From JAICYJ01 sp963797565 (GTDB taxonomy: Bacteria > Actinomycetota > Thermoleophilia > Gaiellales > JAICJC01): a DNA stretch of 64,000 bases. Below, piece after piece: positions 48,593 to 57,205 of the stretch (position 1 is its first letter; every line of letters starts with the position of its first letter). The translations under genes were made by a program, and so were the position numbers. Below the pieces are notes generated by a model, which did not search any database, was not told the origin of the DNA, and saw only the letters and a program-made list of their open reading frames with translations. The stretch lies in assembly GCA_963797565.1 (NCBI GenBank), contig CAWCPM010000015.1, forward strand, positions 124,001 through 188,000, in the 5' to 3' direction.

Positions 48593-48618
48593 CCGGGGGG
48601 TGAGGAAATCTCCCCCGG
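48593..48618. promoter_or_regulatory. Inverted repeat, copy B
   Basis: CCGGGGGG-TGAGGAAATC-TCCCCCGG, 22 bases after the receiver-like gene 2 stop. On the minus strand it contains TTTCCTCACCC, like copy A at 47342-47366. Confidence 0.35.
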
Positions 48619-48639
48619 CGCCGGCAGGAACCGAGGCGT

Positions 48640-49053
48640 TCAGGCTGGGTAAGCCGGGACAAGCGTCAGCGCCGGCCGTGCCACCAGCCCCAGCAGCGCC
48701 GCCACCGTGAACGTCTCCATCGGCCCCGAGCAGCCCGACTCGAGGTCGTCGCTCCAGGCCCGGCCACTCTCGGACACGAACACCAGCACCGACCCCTTCC
48801 GCGAGAAGCGGTCCATCATCAACGGCCGCACGCGCGCCTCGTCCAGGTAGGTGACGTCGACCACCACCAGGCACGGCCGCAGCTCGGCGGCGGCCGCCTC
48901 GAAGGCGTCGCCGGGGAAGGCCACCGCCGCCACGTCCATGCGCAGTCCCAGCGGCCCCTCCAGCGCGCGCGTCATCATCGGCGTCAGCCCCACCAGCAGC
49001 GCCAGACGGGGACGCATCGATCGCACACGACGGCGTGGCGCGCTGCGGGCCAT
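48640..49053 (-). CDS. Receiver-like protein of the tad locus, paralogue 2
   Basis: A 137-residue paralogue of the 46877-47284 product. Shared blocks include CLVVVDVTYLDEARVRPLMMDRF against LVVVDVTYLDESIVRPLVTHRF and GRAWSDDLESGCSGPMETFTVAALLGLV against QAWIDDLAAVESGPLEDASVAGLARLV. The first strand ALLVGLTPMMTRALEG and the central aspartate fit a receiver fold without output domain. ATG 49017 (RPRLALLVG) is an alternative start. First gene of the minus-strand tad region. Confidence 0.65.
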   Translation of the reverse strand: MARSAPRRRVRSMRPRLALLVGLTPMMTRALEGPLGLRMDVAAVAFPGDAFEAAAAELRPCLVVVDVTYLDEARVRPLMMDRFSRKGSVLVFVSESGRAWSDDLESGCSGPMETFTVAALLGLVARPALTLVPAYPA

Positions 49054-49099
49054 GATCGATTCTGCATCCCGTTTTGCAGATGGTCAACGCCGAGCGTCG

Positions 49100-50983
49100 T
49101 CAGCCCACTCGGCGCTCCCACTCGCGGTACAGGTGGGCCAGCTCCACCTGGAGCTGCTGGTGGCGGTGACCATCGTCGGCCACGGCGGTGTGATCCTGGT
49201 ATGCGTCGGGCTGGGAGAGCCGTGCCGACACGGCCCCCAGCTCTTCCTCGAGCCGCTCGATCTGCGACTCCAGCTCCCGCGCCTCGCGCCCGGAGCGGCC
49301 GCTGCGGGCCGGCTTCGGCGCCGCCGTCTTGGCCGGTGCCGGCCGCGGCTGCTTCGGCTTCGGCGGTACCTGCCGGGGCGGATCCTTGGCGACGACCGGC
49401 TCGTGGTCGCGCGCGTACTCGCCGAACCCGCCGTCACGCAGCCGCAGCCGCCCGTCCTCGATGGCGATGGTGCGCGTCGCCAGCGCCTCGATCAGGGCGC
49501 GGTCGTGGGACACGAACAGGATCGTGCCGGGGAAGCTGTCCAGGGCGTCCTCGAGCGCCTCGCGGCTCTCGATGTCGAGGTGGTTGGTGGGCTCGTCCAG
49601 TACCAGCAGGTTGGCACCCGAGACCACGATCCGGGCCAGCGCCAGCCGCCGCCGCTCGCCGCCGGAGAGCACGCTGACCGGCTTTTCGACCTGGTCGCCG
49701 GAGAACAGGAAGCGACCCAGCAGCATCCGTGCCTGCGGCCCTGTCAGCTTCGTGCCGTGCCCGACGGCGTCCACCAGCCGCGCCTGCTCCGGCAGCTCCA
49801 GCGACTGCTGTGAGTAGTAGGCGAGCGTGACACCGTGGCCGAGCTTTGCGCGGCCGTGCTCCGCCGGCCGGCGGCCCAGCAGCGTCTCCAGGAGCGTGGT
49901 CTTGCCGGCGCCGTTACGCCCGATCAGCGCCACCCGCTGGCCGCGCTCGATGTGGAAGGTGGCGTCGTGCACCAGCTCGCGGCCGGCCACCGACACCGAC
50001 AGGCCCTCCGCCTCCATCACCACCCGCCCGCTCCGCGCCGGGGGCGGAGGGAAGTCGAACTTCAGGGACCGCTGCTCGCGCGGGCGGTCGACCCGCTCGA
50101 TCCGAGCCATCACCTTCAGCTTGCTCTGCGCCTGGCGCGATTTGGTGCCGTAGCGAAAACGGTCGACGAACCGCTGCAGGTGCGCCAGCTCCTGCTGCTG
50201 GCGCTCGTACTGGTCGGCCTGCGCCGCCATCCGCTCGGCCCGCTCCAGCCGCCAGTGGGAGTAGCTGCCCTTCGTCATGCGCCCCTTGCCGCGCTCCAAC
50301 TCCAGCACGCTGGTGGCCACCGACTCCAGGAACCAGCGATCGTGCGAGACGAAGATCAGCGACGCGTCGAGCCCGTCCAGGTACTCCTCCAGCCACTCGA
50401 TCGAGTCGACGTCGAGGTGGTTGGTGGGCTCGTCCAGCAGCAGCAGGTCGGGCTCCCCGGCCAGCGCCCGTGTCAGCGAGGCCCGGGTCAGCTCGCCGCC
50501 GGAGAAGGTGTCCAGCTGCCGCTCGAGGTCCTGCGGGGAGAAGCCGAGGCCGCGCGCGATCCCCTCCAGGCGCGAGCGCCAGGCGTAGCCGCCGGCCCGC
50601 TCGAAGGCCGCTTGCGCGGCTCCGTAGTCGCGCAGCGTGGCGTCGTCGCCGTCGCCCTCGGCCATTCGCCGCTCGATCCGGCGCAGATCGGCCTCGAGCT
50701 CGGCCGCGGCGGCGGCGCCCTCCCCCACGTAGTCGCCCAGCGTGATGCCCCGGCGCAGCGGCGGCCGCTGGTCGTGCAGCGCCACGCGGGTACCGCCGGT
50801 CAGCGACATGGTGCCGCCCTCCGGCTCCAGCTCGCCGGCGATGATCCGCAGCAGCGAGGTCTTGCCGGCGCCGTTGCGTCCCACCAGCGCCACGCGGTCG
50901 CGCGGCCGCACGATCGCGGACACGTCGCTCAGCACCTCGTCGCCGCCGAAGGAGAGGCGGATCTGGGTCAGGTGGAGCGACAT
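49100..50983 (-). CDS. ABC-F family ATPase
   Basis: A 627-residue soluble protein with two ATP-binding cassettes and no membrane domain. Cassette 1: VGRNGAGKTSLL, FSGGELTRASLTRAL, LLLLDEPTNHLDVDSIEWLEEYL. Linker: QYERQQQELAHLQRFVDRFRYGTKSRQAQSKLK, the ABC-F P-site tRNA-interaction motif region. Cassette 2: IGRNGAGKTTLL, LSGGERRRLALARI, LLVLDEPTNHLDIES. The C-terminal coiled-coil tail (REARELESQIERLEEELGAVSARL) is also typical. ABC-F proteins act on the ribosome as translation factors or antibiotic-resistance proteins; which one cannot be told. It overlaps the downstream-oriented oxidoreductase gene by 16 bases. Confidence 0.95.
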   Translation of the reverse strand: MSLHLTQIRLSFGGDEVLSDVSAIVRPRDRVALVGRNGAGKTSLLRIIAGELEPEGGTMSLTGGTRVALHDQRPPLRRGITLGDYVGEGAAAAAELEADLRRIERRMAEGDGDDATLRDYGAAQAAFERAGGYAWRSRLEGIARGLGFSPQDLERQLDTFSGGELTRASLTRALAGEPDLLLLDEPTNHLDVDSIEWLEEYLDGLDASLIFVSHDRWFLESVATSVLELERGKGRMTKGSYSHWRLERAERMAAQADQYERQQQELAHLQRFVDRFRYGTKSRQAQSKLKVMARIERVDRPREQRSLKFDFPPPPARSGRVVMEAEGLSVSVAGRELVHDATFHIERGQRVALIGRNGAGKTTLLETLLGRRPAEHGRAKLGHGVTLAYYSQQSLELPEQARLVDAVGHGTKLTGPQARMLLGRFLFSGDQVEKPVSVLSGGERRRLALARIVVSGANLLVLDEPTNHLDIESREALEDALDSFPGTILFVSHDRALIEALATRTIAIEDGRLRLRDGGFGEYARDHEPVVAKDPPRQVPPKPKQPRPAPAKTAAPKPARSGRSGREARELESQIERLEEELGAVSARLSQPDAYQDHTAVADDGHRHQQLQVELAHLYREWERRVG

Positions 50984-51957
50984 TCCAGCACCACCTTGCC
51001 GAACCGGTCGGGCTGCTCCAGCCGTGCGTGCGCCGCCGCCGCGTCGTCCAGCGGGCACACGCTGTCCACGACCGGGCGCCACCGGGCCTGCCGTACGTGC
51101 GCCAGCAGGGCGTCGAACTCGCGGGGGCTGCCCATGGTCGTGCCGAGCAGGTTCCACTGGCCGTAGAACAGCCGCGGGATCTCGAGCTCCGTGGACACGC
51201 CGCCGGTGCGCCCGAAGCTGACCAGGGTGCCGCCGCGGCGCAGGCAGTCGAGCGCGCCCGGCCACGCGGGCGCGCCGGCGCTGTCCACGACCAGGTCGAC
51301 CTCGCCCACCTGCGACGGCCAGCCGGGATCGGTGTAACGGACGCCGTGGGCGGCGCCCAGCTCGATCGCGCGCTCGATCTTGTCGTCGCTGGACGACGTG
51401 ACGGTCACCTCGGCGCCGTGGGCGCGGGCGATCTGCACCAGGAAGGTGGCGGCGCCGCCCCCGGCGCCGGTCACCAGCACGCGCATCCCGGGCTGGACGC
51501 GTCCGCGCGTGACCAGCGCCCGCCAGGCGGTCAGCCCGGCCAGCGGCAGCGCCGCGGACTCGTGCCACGTCAGCTCGTGCGGCCGCGGCCGCACGTGGTC
51601 GGCCGGGATCGCGATCCGCTCGGCGTAGGTGCCCTGGCGGGGGACGCCCAGGATCGCCCAGCCGTCGGCCGGCGCGTCCTCCGCGTCGCCCCAGCCGACG
51701 CTGGGGTTGATCACGACCTCGTCGCCCACCGCGACCCCGGTGACGTCGCTGCCCAGCGCCGACACGATGCCCGCGCCGTCGGATCCCAGCACGGCGCCGT
51801 CGTTGCCGGGCGCGGCGCGCTGCCAGACGTCGCGGCGGTTGAGTGCGGCGGCGGTGAGGTCGACCACCACCTCGTCCGGGAGCGGCGTGGGGTCGGGGAT
51901 CTCGGCCGGAATCAGGTGCTCGGGGCCGCCGTGTGTGTGCAGGGTGATGGCGCGCAT
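50968..51957 (-). CDS. MDR-family zinc-type alcohol dehydrogenase/quinone oxidoreductase
   Basis: A roughly 329-residue medium-chain dehydrogenase. The N-terminal GroES-like domain (RAITLHTHGGPEHLIPAEIPDPTPLPDEVVVDLTAAALNRRDVW) begins at ATG 51957. GSDGAGIVSALGSDVTGVAVGDEVVI and the cofactor loop VLVTGAGGGAATFLVQIARAHGAEVTVTSSS (NADPH type) follow. The structural-zinc cysteine cluster is absent, so it is a quinone-oxidoreductase-like enzyme rather than a classical ADH. Substrate unknown. It diverges from the next gene with overlapping promoters. Confidence 0.88.
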   Translation of the reverse strand: MRAITLHTHGGPEHLIPAEIPDPTPLPDEVVVDLTAAALNRRDVWQRAAPGNDGAVLGSDGAGIVSALGSDVTGVAVGDEVVINPSVGWGDAEDAPADGWAILGVPRQGTYAERIAIPADHVRPRPHELTWHESAALPLAGLTAWRALVTRGRVQPGMRVLVTGAGGGAATFLVQIARAHGAEVTVTSSSDDKIERAIELGAAHGVRYTDPGWPSQVGEVDLVVDSAGAPAWPGALDCLRRGGTLVSFGRTGGVSTELEIPRLFYGQWNLLGTTMGSPREFDALLAHVRQARWRPVVDSVCPLDDAAAAHARLEQPDRFGKVVLECRST

Positions 51958-51965
51958 CGCCTGCG

Positions 51966-51971
51966 TATGAT
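51966..51971 (+). promoter_or_regulatory. -10 box of leaderless promoter, divergent pair
   Basis: TATGAT, near consensus, eight bases (gccgcgtc) before ATG 51980. Only 22 bases separate the two divergent start codons, so both promoters must overlap the other gene's coding start. Confidence 0.55.
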
Positions 51972-51979
51972 GCCGCGTC

Positions 51980-53024
51980 ATGGCCGGAACCGCCTTTCGC
52001 TATCTCTCGCAGGAGGATGTGGTGGCGGCCGGTGGGCTGGACATGGCGGCGATCGTGGACGTGATCGAGCGCGCCTTCCGGGTCAAGGCCGAGGGGCAGG
52101 TGTTCATGCCTCCGAAGGTGATGATCACCTGGTCTGACGAGCCCGGCACCGAGGAAAAGCACGGCCGCATCATGGCCATGCCGGCCTACGTCGGCGGGGA
52201 GTTCGACGTGGCCGGGCTGAAGTGGATCCCGAGCGTGCCGGACAACCCGGCCCGGCGCGGGCTGCCGCGTGCCAACGCGCTGGTGCTCCTGTCCGACCGC
52301 GAGAGCGGGCTGCCGCTGGCGGTGATGGACGGCACGGTCGTCTCGGCCATGCGCACCGGCGCGGTCACGGGCGTCGCCGTGCGACACCTGGCCGCGGGCG
52401 ACGAGCGGCGCGCGTGCCTGCTGGGCGCGGGCGTGCTGGCACACACGCAGCTGGATGCGCTGCGGGTCGTGATGCCGGCGCTTCGAGCGGGTGGACGTGT
52501 ATGACCCCGACCGCGAGCGGGCGCAGCGGTTCTGCAGACGCCAGGCCGAAGCGACCGGCCTCGACATGCGGTCCTCGGACACGGCCGAGGCGGCGGTGCG
52601 CGGCGCACAGGTGGTGGTGCCGGCCACGATGGCGGTGCAACCGACCTTCGACCCGGACTGGCTGGACGAGGGTGTGACGGTGGTGCTGGTCTCGAGCCTG
52701 GACGGGCCGGTCTCCCTGCACGCGGCCACCGACCTGCTGGTGGTGGACGACTGGGTGCACGAGTCGACCCACGACGGGCGCTACGCGGAGCGGCTGGTGC
52801 GCGAGGGCGTGGTGCCGGCCGACGGCTCGCAGGCGGTGGAGCTGTCAGACGTGGTGGCGGGACGCCACCCCGGCCGCACGTCGCCGCAGCAGCGGATCGT
52901 CGTCTCCCCGGTGGGCCTGGCCATGGACGACATCACCACCGCCAAGCACGTGCTCGACAACGCCGTGGGGCTGGGGATCGGCACGGAGCTGCGGCTGCGC
53001 ACGGGGCCGCCCGTGTGGGAGTGA
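51980..53024 (+). CDS. Ornithine cyclodeaminase/mu-crystallin family protein (one frameshift)
   Basis: A roughly 347-residue NAD(P)-binding enzyme after repair. N-terminal YLSQEDVVAAGGLDMAAIVDVIERAFR and PPKVMITW, KWIPSVPDNPARRGLPRANALVLL and VMDGTVVSAMRTGAVTGVAVRHLA are the family catalytic region; the Rossmann loop is CLLGAGVLAHTQLDAL. The frame is lost after VMPAL near 52482; removing one T restores ERVDVYDPDRERAQRF and the remaining domain to the stop at 53024. The family includes ornithine cyclodeaminase, alanine dehydrogenase and imine reductases; the substrate is not assignable here. Confidence 0.85.
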
Positions 53025-53039
53025 ATCGACGGTAGCGCC

Positions 53040-53252
53040 CTAGCGGGACAGTGGCTGCTCCGCGCTGTCTGACCGCGCCTGCGACGGGCGTGCGCGCTTC
53101 GCGTGCCACTCGGCGAGCTCGTCATCCGACAGGTCGGAGGGCGGCAGCCGCCGCACGTACAGCGCGAAGCGCGCCAGGAAGGCCAACCCCAGCAGCGGGG
53201 CGATGATGTGCGGGAGGTGGGTGAGGATGAAGCTCACGACGCCACCACGCAT
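53040..53252 (-). CDS. Small single-helix membrane protein
   Basis: A 70-residue protein (or 64 from GTG 53234) with one membrane helix (FILTHLPHIIAPLLGLAFLARFALYV) and a charged C-terminal tail (LSDDELAEWHAKRARPSQARSD). It is convergent with the preceding gene and divergent from the oxidase operon, which suggests but does not prove a role in oxidase assembly. No family recognised. Confidence 0.55.
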   Translation of the reverse strand: MRGGVVSFILTHLPHIIAPLLGLAFLARFALYVRRLPPSDLSDDELAEWHAKRARPSQARSDSAEQPLSR

Positions 53253-53291
53253 GATGCCACGGGTCGAAGCTCACATGGCGATCGGTTGCCG

Positions 53292-53320
53292 TTGCCCTCG
53301 TCCCGTCGCTTCCCTAGAAT
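53292..53320 (+). promoter_or_regulatory. Promoter of first oxidase operon
   Basis: -35 TTGCCC (53292-53297), a 17-base spacer and -10 TAGAAT (53315-53320). The leader of about 42 bases includes a GCCCC/GGGGC hairpin and an AGGGAGAG ribosome site. The second oxidase operon uses the same -10 word (61756-61761). Confidence 0.6.
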
Positions 53321-53368
53321 GCGCCCGCAGCGCCCCGCTCCCGGGGCGGCCGGCACAGGGAGAGTTGC

Positions 53369-54094
53369 TTGTCTGCCATCAAGGTTGGGATCGTCGCGAT
53401 CATCGTGGGGGCGATCGGTACCGTCGCCATCCTCGTGACACCCTCCTGGTTCCCGGTGGCGGCCGCGGTGCAGGCCCACCGGCAGGACGATCTCTACCTG
53501 GCCCTGATGATCATGTCGTCGTTCATCATGGCGCTGGTCACCGTGTTCCTGGTCTACTCGGTGTGGCGCTGGCGTGCCCGTCCCGGCGACGAGCTGCGCG
53601 ACGGCCCGCCCATCCACGGCAACACCACGCTCGAGATCATCTGGACGGTCATCCCCACCATCATCGTGATGGCGTTCGCCGTGGCCGGCGGCGTGGTGCT
53701 GGTCAAGAACGAGCAAACCACCAGCAACGAGCTGGTGGTGCGGGTCACCGGTGAGCAGTTCGAGTGGACGTTCCGCTACCCCAACGGCGTCGTCACGCAC
53801 GAGCTGGTGCTCGAGAAGGGCCGGCCGACCGAGTTCGCCATCACGTCGCTCCTGCACGACGTGATCCACTCCTTCTACGTTCCCCAGTTCCGGGTCAAGG
53901 CCGACGCCGTGCCCGGCCTCATGAACTACACCTACGCCACGCCGACCAGGGTCGGCACGTACGTGCTGATCTGCACCGAGCTGTGCGGCCCTGGCCACTC
54001 GCTGATGCGGGCGCCGGTGCACGTGTTGGAGCCGGCTGGCTTCACCCACTGGCTGGCGACGCAGAAGAGCCAGCAGTCCCAGGGAGGTGCCTAG
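53369..54094 (+). CDS. ctaC: Cytochrome c oxidase subunit II (first cluster)
   Basis: A 241-residue membrane protein that receives electrons at the CuA site. Two N-terminal helices (VGIVAIIVGAIGTVAILV; DDLYLALMIMSSFIMALVTVFLVYSVW) anchor an exported cupredoxin domain. CuA ligands are present: histidine in LHDVIHSFYVPQ, and CTELCGPGHSLM (Cys, Glu, Cys, His, Met). No C-terminal haem c domain is attached. The TTG start 53369 is set by AGGGAGAG nine bases upstream. It heads the plus-strand operon subunit II-I-III. Confidence 0.94.
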   Translation: MSAIKVGIVAIIVGAIGTVAILVTPSWFPVAAAVQAHRQDDLYLALMIMSSFIMALVTVFLVYSVWRWRARPGDELRDGPPIHGNTTLEIIWTVIPTIIVMAFAVAGGVVLVKNEQTTSNELVVRVTGEQFEWTFRYPNGVVTHELVLEKGRPTEFAITSLLHDVIHSFYVPQFRVKADAVPGLMNYTYATPTRVGTYVLICTELCGPGHSLMRAPVHVLEPAGFTHWLATQKSQQSQGGA

Positions 54095-54098
54095 TCCG

Positions 54099-56531
54099 AT
54101 GGCGGTAGCGCACGCAGGTGACATGGCGGGGCACGGCCACTCACACGGCCCGGTGCGCTCCGAGCCGCGCAGCCCATGGCTGCACGGCAGCTGGCTGAGG
54201 GCGCTGTGGGTCTCGTTCCTGTTCGCGTTCATCGCCATCGGCATCGCCGCCTTCATCCGCTACCTGCTGGGCGACCCGCTGCACGGCGCCGAGATGCAGG
54301 AGGTGGCCGCCACCTTCGGCCTCACGTTCTGGGCGATCGGCTTCACCGTCGGCATCGGCTGCTTCGATTACTGGTGGGGTTACATCATCGGCAGCCCCGA
54401 CTGGGTGCAGGAGGACCACTCCGCTCACGGCGCCTACAGCTGGCGGGACTACTTCAAGGTCAACACCGATCACAAGGTGATCGGCATCCAGTACCTGGTG
54501 CTGACCTTCATCTTCTTCATGATCGGCGGAGCGCTGGCGGAGGGCGTCCGCGCCGAGCTGGCCTCGCCCGGCACCCAGTACTTCTCGCCCGGCACGTACA
54601 ACGGCCTGTTCTCGGCGCACGCGACGCTCATGATCTTCCTGTTCGTGATCCCGTCGTTCGCGGGCATCGCAAACTTCGTGGTGCCGCTGATGCTGGGCGC
54701 GCAGGACATGGCATTCCCGAGGCTGAACGCGCTCTCGTTCTGGCTGCTCCTGCCCGGCGGCCTGATCTTCCTGGCCTCGTTCGCGGTCGGGCCGTTCGAC
54801 GCCGGCTGGACGAACTACGCGCCGCTCTCGGTGCACGCGCCGATCGGCGACACCTTCTTCACCATCGGCGTCCAGTTCGCAGGCGCCTCATCGATCGCCA
54901 CGGCGGTCAACTTCCTGGTCACGATCGTGACCATGCGCGCGCCCGGCATGAGCTTCTGGCGGATGCCGCTGCTGGTCTGGGCCAACCTGGCGACATCGTC
55001 GCTGGTGGTGCTGGGCACGCCGTTCATCGCCGGCTCGCAGTTCATGGTGCTCTACGACCGGGTCATGCACACGCACTTCTTCGACCCGGCGTACGGCGGC
55101 AACGTGATCCTCTACCAGCACATCTTCTGGTTCTACTCGCACCCGGCCGTCTACATCATGATGCTGCCCGGCTTCGGCATCATCAGCGAGATCATCGCGA
55201 TCCACTCGCGCAAGCCGATCTTCGGCTACCGGCTGATCGCGTTCTCGACCGTCGCCATCGGCGTGCTCGGCTTCACCGTCTGGGCCCACCACATGTTCGT
55301 GAGCGGCATGGCGCCGTGGCTGCGGATCCCGATGATGGCCACCACGATGCTGATCGCCGTGCCCACCGGCATCAAGATCTTCTCCTGGGTGGCGACGCTG
55401 TGGGAGGGCGTCATCCACCTGACCACCCCCATGCTGTTCGCTCTCGGCTTCATATTCACGTTCGTGATCGGCGGCCTGTCGGGCATCTTCCTGGCCGTGC
55501 TGCCGGTCGACATCAACGTCTCGGACACCTACTTCGTGGTCGCCCACATCCACTACGTGCTGTTCGGGGGGTCGGTGTTCACGATCTATGCCGGGCTGTA
55601 CCACTGGTTCCCGAAGATGACCGGGCGGATGTACGACGAGCGGCTCGGCCGCCTGCACTTCTGGCTCACGTTCGTGGCGTTCAACGCCACCTTCATGCCC
55701 ATGCACTGGCTGGGCCTGCAGGGCATGCCGCGTCGCGTGGCCGACTACGACCCGCGGTTCGCCACGCTCAACTTCATCATCTCGATCTTCGCGTTCATAC
55801 TGGGCGCATCGACGCTGGTGTTCCTCTACAACGTGATCAACAGCTGGGCGCGCGGCCCGATCGCCCCCGCCAACCCGTGGCGGGCGCTGACGCTCGAGTG
55901 GCAGGTCAGCTCGCCGCCGCCGATCTTCAACTTCGACGAGCCGCCGCAGGTCGTGGGCGGGCCGTACGAGTACGGCGTGCCCGGCGCCCGCCACGCGATC
56001 GTGACCGTGCACGAGCCTGATCCGCAGTTCGCCGGGGTGGCCACGGCCACCGCGGTGGCAGGGTCGACGCCGCAGAGGGAGGCGCTCTTGACCGCGATGA
56101 AGCACATCCTGGTGGTGGCCAACCAGACGGTCGCCGGCGACGCGCTGATCGACGCCGTGCGCCAGCGGGCCGGCAGCGAGCCGGTGCGGGTGACCGTGAT
56201 CTGCCCGCAGAACGAGCCCGGTGGCGACTGGGTGACCGATGACCGGCAGCTGGCTCAGGCCACCCGAGACCGGCTCGAGCAGACGCTCACGAGGCTGCGC
56301 GAGGCAGGCGTGGAGGCTGAGGGTGAGGTGGTCGACCGCGATCCCTACACGGCGGTGATGGACCAGGTCGAGTCCAGCGATCCGCCGGCCGAGATCATCA
56401 TCTCGACGCTGCCCCAGACCCGCTCCGGCTGGATGCGGCGCGACCTGGTGGAGCGCGTCCGCCACGACGCCAAGCTGCCCGTCGAGCACGTCGTGGTCGA
56501 CGTCCAGAGCAACCCGGCGGCCGGCGCATGA
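54099..56531 (+). CDS. ctaD: A2-type cytochrome c oxidase subunit I fused to a Usp-like domain
   Basis: An 810-residue protein. Residues 1-660 are a haem-copper oxidase subunit I with an His-rich start (AHAGDMAGHGHSHG), low-spin haem histidine in GLFSAHATLMIF, and helix VI FWFYSHPAVYIMMLPGFG. Here the proton-channel Glu of A1 enzymes (GHPEVY) is replaced by YSHPAVY, the A2 signature. WAHHMFVSG and VVAHIHYVLFGG complete the haem/copper site. From about residue 667 (MKHILVVANQTVAGDALIDAVRQ) a UspA-like alpha/beta domain of 144 residues follows in frame. An internal AGAGGGAGG site before TTG 56088 suggests it may also be made separately, or that a stop codon was lost by an indel. Confidence 0.92.
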   Translation: MAVAHAGDMAGHGHSHGPVRSEPRSPWLHGSWLRALWVSFLFAFIAIGIAAFIRYLLGDPLHGAEMQEVAATFGLTFWAIGFTVGIGCFDYWWGYIIGSPDWVQEDHSAHGAYSWRDYFKVNTDHKVIGIQYLVLTFIFFMIGGALAEGVRAELASPGTQYFSPGTYNGLFSAHATLMIFLFVIPSFAGIANFVVPLMLGAQDMAFPRLNALSFWLLLPGGLIFLASFAVGPFDAGWTNYAPLSVHAPIGDTFFTIGVQFAGASSIATAVNFLVTIVTMRAPGMSFWRMPLLVWANLATSSLVVLGTPFIAGSQFMVLYDRVMHTHFFDPAYGGNVILYQHIFWFYSHPAVYIMMLPGFGIISEIIAIHSRKPIFGYRLIAFSTVAIGVLGFTVWAHHMFVSGMAPWLRIPMMATTMLIAVPTGIKIFSWVATLWEGVIHLTTPMLFALGFIFTFVIGGLSGIFLAVLPVDINVSDTYFVVAHIHYVLFGGSVFTIYAGLYHWFPKMTGRMYDERLGRLHFWLTFVAFNATFMPMHWLGLQGMPRRVADYDPRFATLNFIISIFAFILGASTLVFLYNVINSWARGPIAPANPWRALTLEWQVSSPPPIFNFDEPPQVVGGPYEYGVPGARHAIVTVHEPDPQFAGVATATAVAGSTPQREALLTAMKHILVVANQTVAGDALIDAVRQRAGSEPVRVTVICPQNEPGGDWVTDDRQLAQATRDRLEQTLTRLREAGVEAEGEVVDRDPYTAVMDQVESSDPPAEIIISTLPQTRSGWMRRDLVERVRHDAKLPVEHVVVDVQSNPAAGA

Positions 56532-57142
56532 CCTCCATCGCCGCAGCCCGTGACATGCCCGCCCCGGAGGAGCGCGCGCATGTCTCGGCGTACCACAAGA
56601 GCCTGCTGCAGTCGCCCGTGTTCCTGGGCATGGTCATGTTCATCGGCTCCGAGATCATGCTGTTCGGGTCGTTCTTCACCGCGTACTTCTACGTCCGCTT
56701 CAGCCACGGCGAGTATCCGTTCGGGGGCTTCGAGATCCCCAAGGCCACCACCGGCATCAACACCGCCATCCTGGTGGCCTCGTCGTTCACCATGCACTGG
56801 GCGCTGGTGTCCGCGTCGCGTGGCCGGCGGCTGGGCCTGATCACCGGCCTGGGCCTGACGCTGCTGATGGGTCTCACCTTCCTGGGCCTGCAGATGCGGG
56901 AGTACCACGCGCTTGGCTTCGTGCCCTCTGACGGCGCCTTCCCGACCACATTCTTCGCGCTCACGGGCCTGCACGGGATGCACGTGTTCATCGGCGCCAC
57001 GCTGCTGACCATCGCCTTCGTGCGCGCCTGTCGCGGCAAATACGCGCCGGACGACCACCTCGGCCTGGAGGTGACCGGGCTCTACTGGCACTTCGTGGAC
57101 GTGGTCTGGATCTTCCTGTACACCGTCGTCTACCTGCTATGA
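56528..57142 (+). CDS. ctaE: Cytochrome c oxidase subunit III
   Basis: A 204-residue, five-helix subunit III: HKSLLQSPVFLGMVMFIGSEIMLFGSFFTAYFYVRF, LQMREYHALG and LHGMHVFIGATLLTIAFVRA, DHLGLEVTGLYWHFVDVVWIFLYTVVYLL are the family blocks. ATG 56528 overlaps the subunit I stop (ATGA). It is the only subunit III gene in the window, so it may also serve the second oxidase, whose cluster lacks one. Confidence 0.94.
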   Translation: MTSIAAARDMPAPEERAHVSAYHKSLLQSPVFLGMVMFIGSEIMLFGSFFTAYFYVRFSHGEYPFGGFEIPKATTGINTAILVASSFTMHWALVSASRGRRLGLITGLGLTLLMGLTFLGLQMREYHALGFVPSDGAFPTTFFALTGLHGMHVFIGATLLTIAFVRACRGKYAPDDHLGLEVTGLYWHFVDVVWIFLYTVVYLL

Positions 57143-57205
57143 GCCGCGCGGGCGTGAGGCCCGCATCGCTCAAGTCGATGCCGCCGCCGGCCGATATGGC
57201 GGGCG

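Noticed and set aside
49100..52729. Single 1209-codon minus-strand frame across the ABC-F gene, oxidoreductase and ornithine-cyclodeaminase-like gene
   Set aside because: Only the ABC-F part (49100-50983) is protein-like in that frame; the rest is antisense or out-of-frame read-through allowed by high GC.
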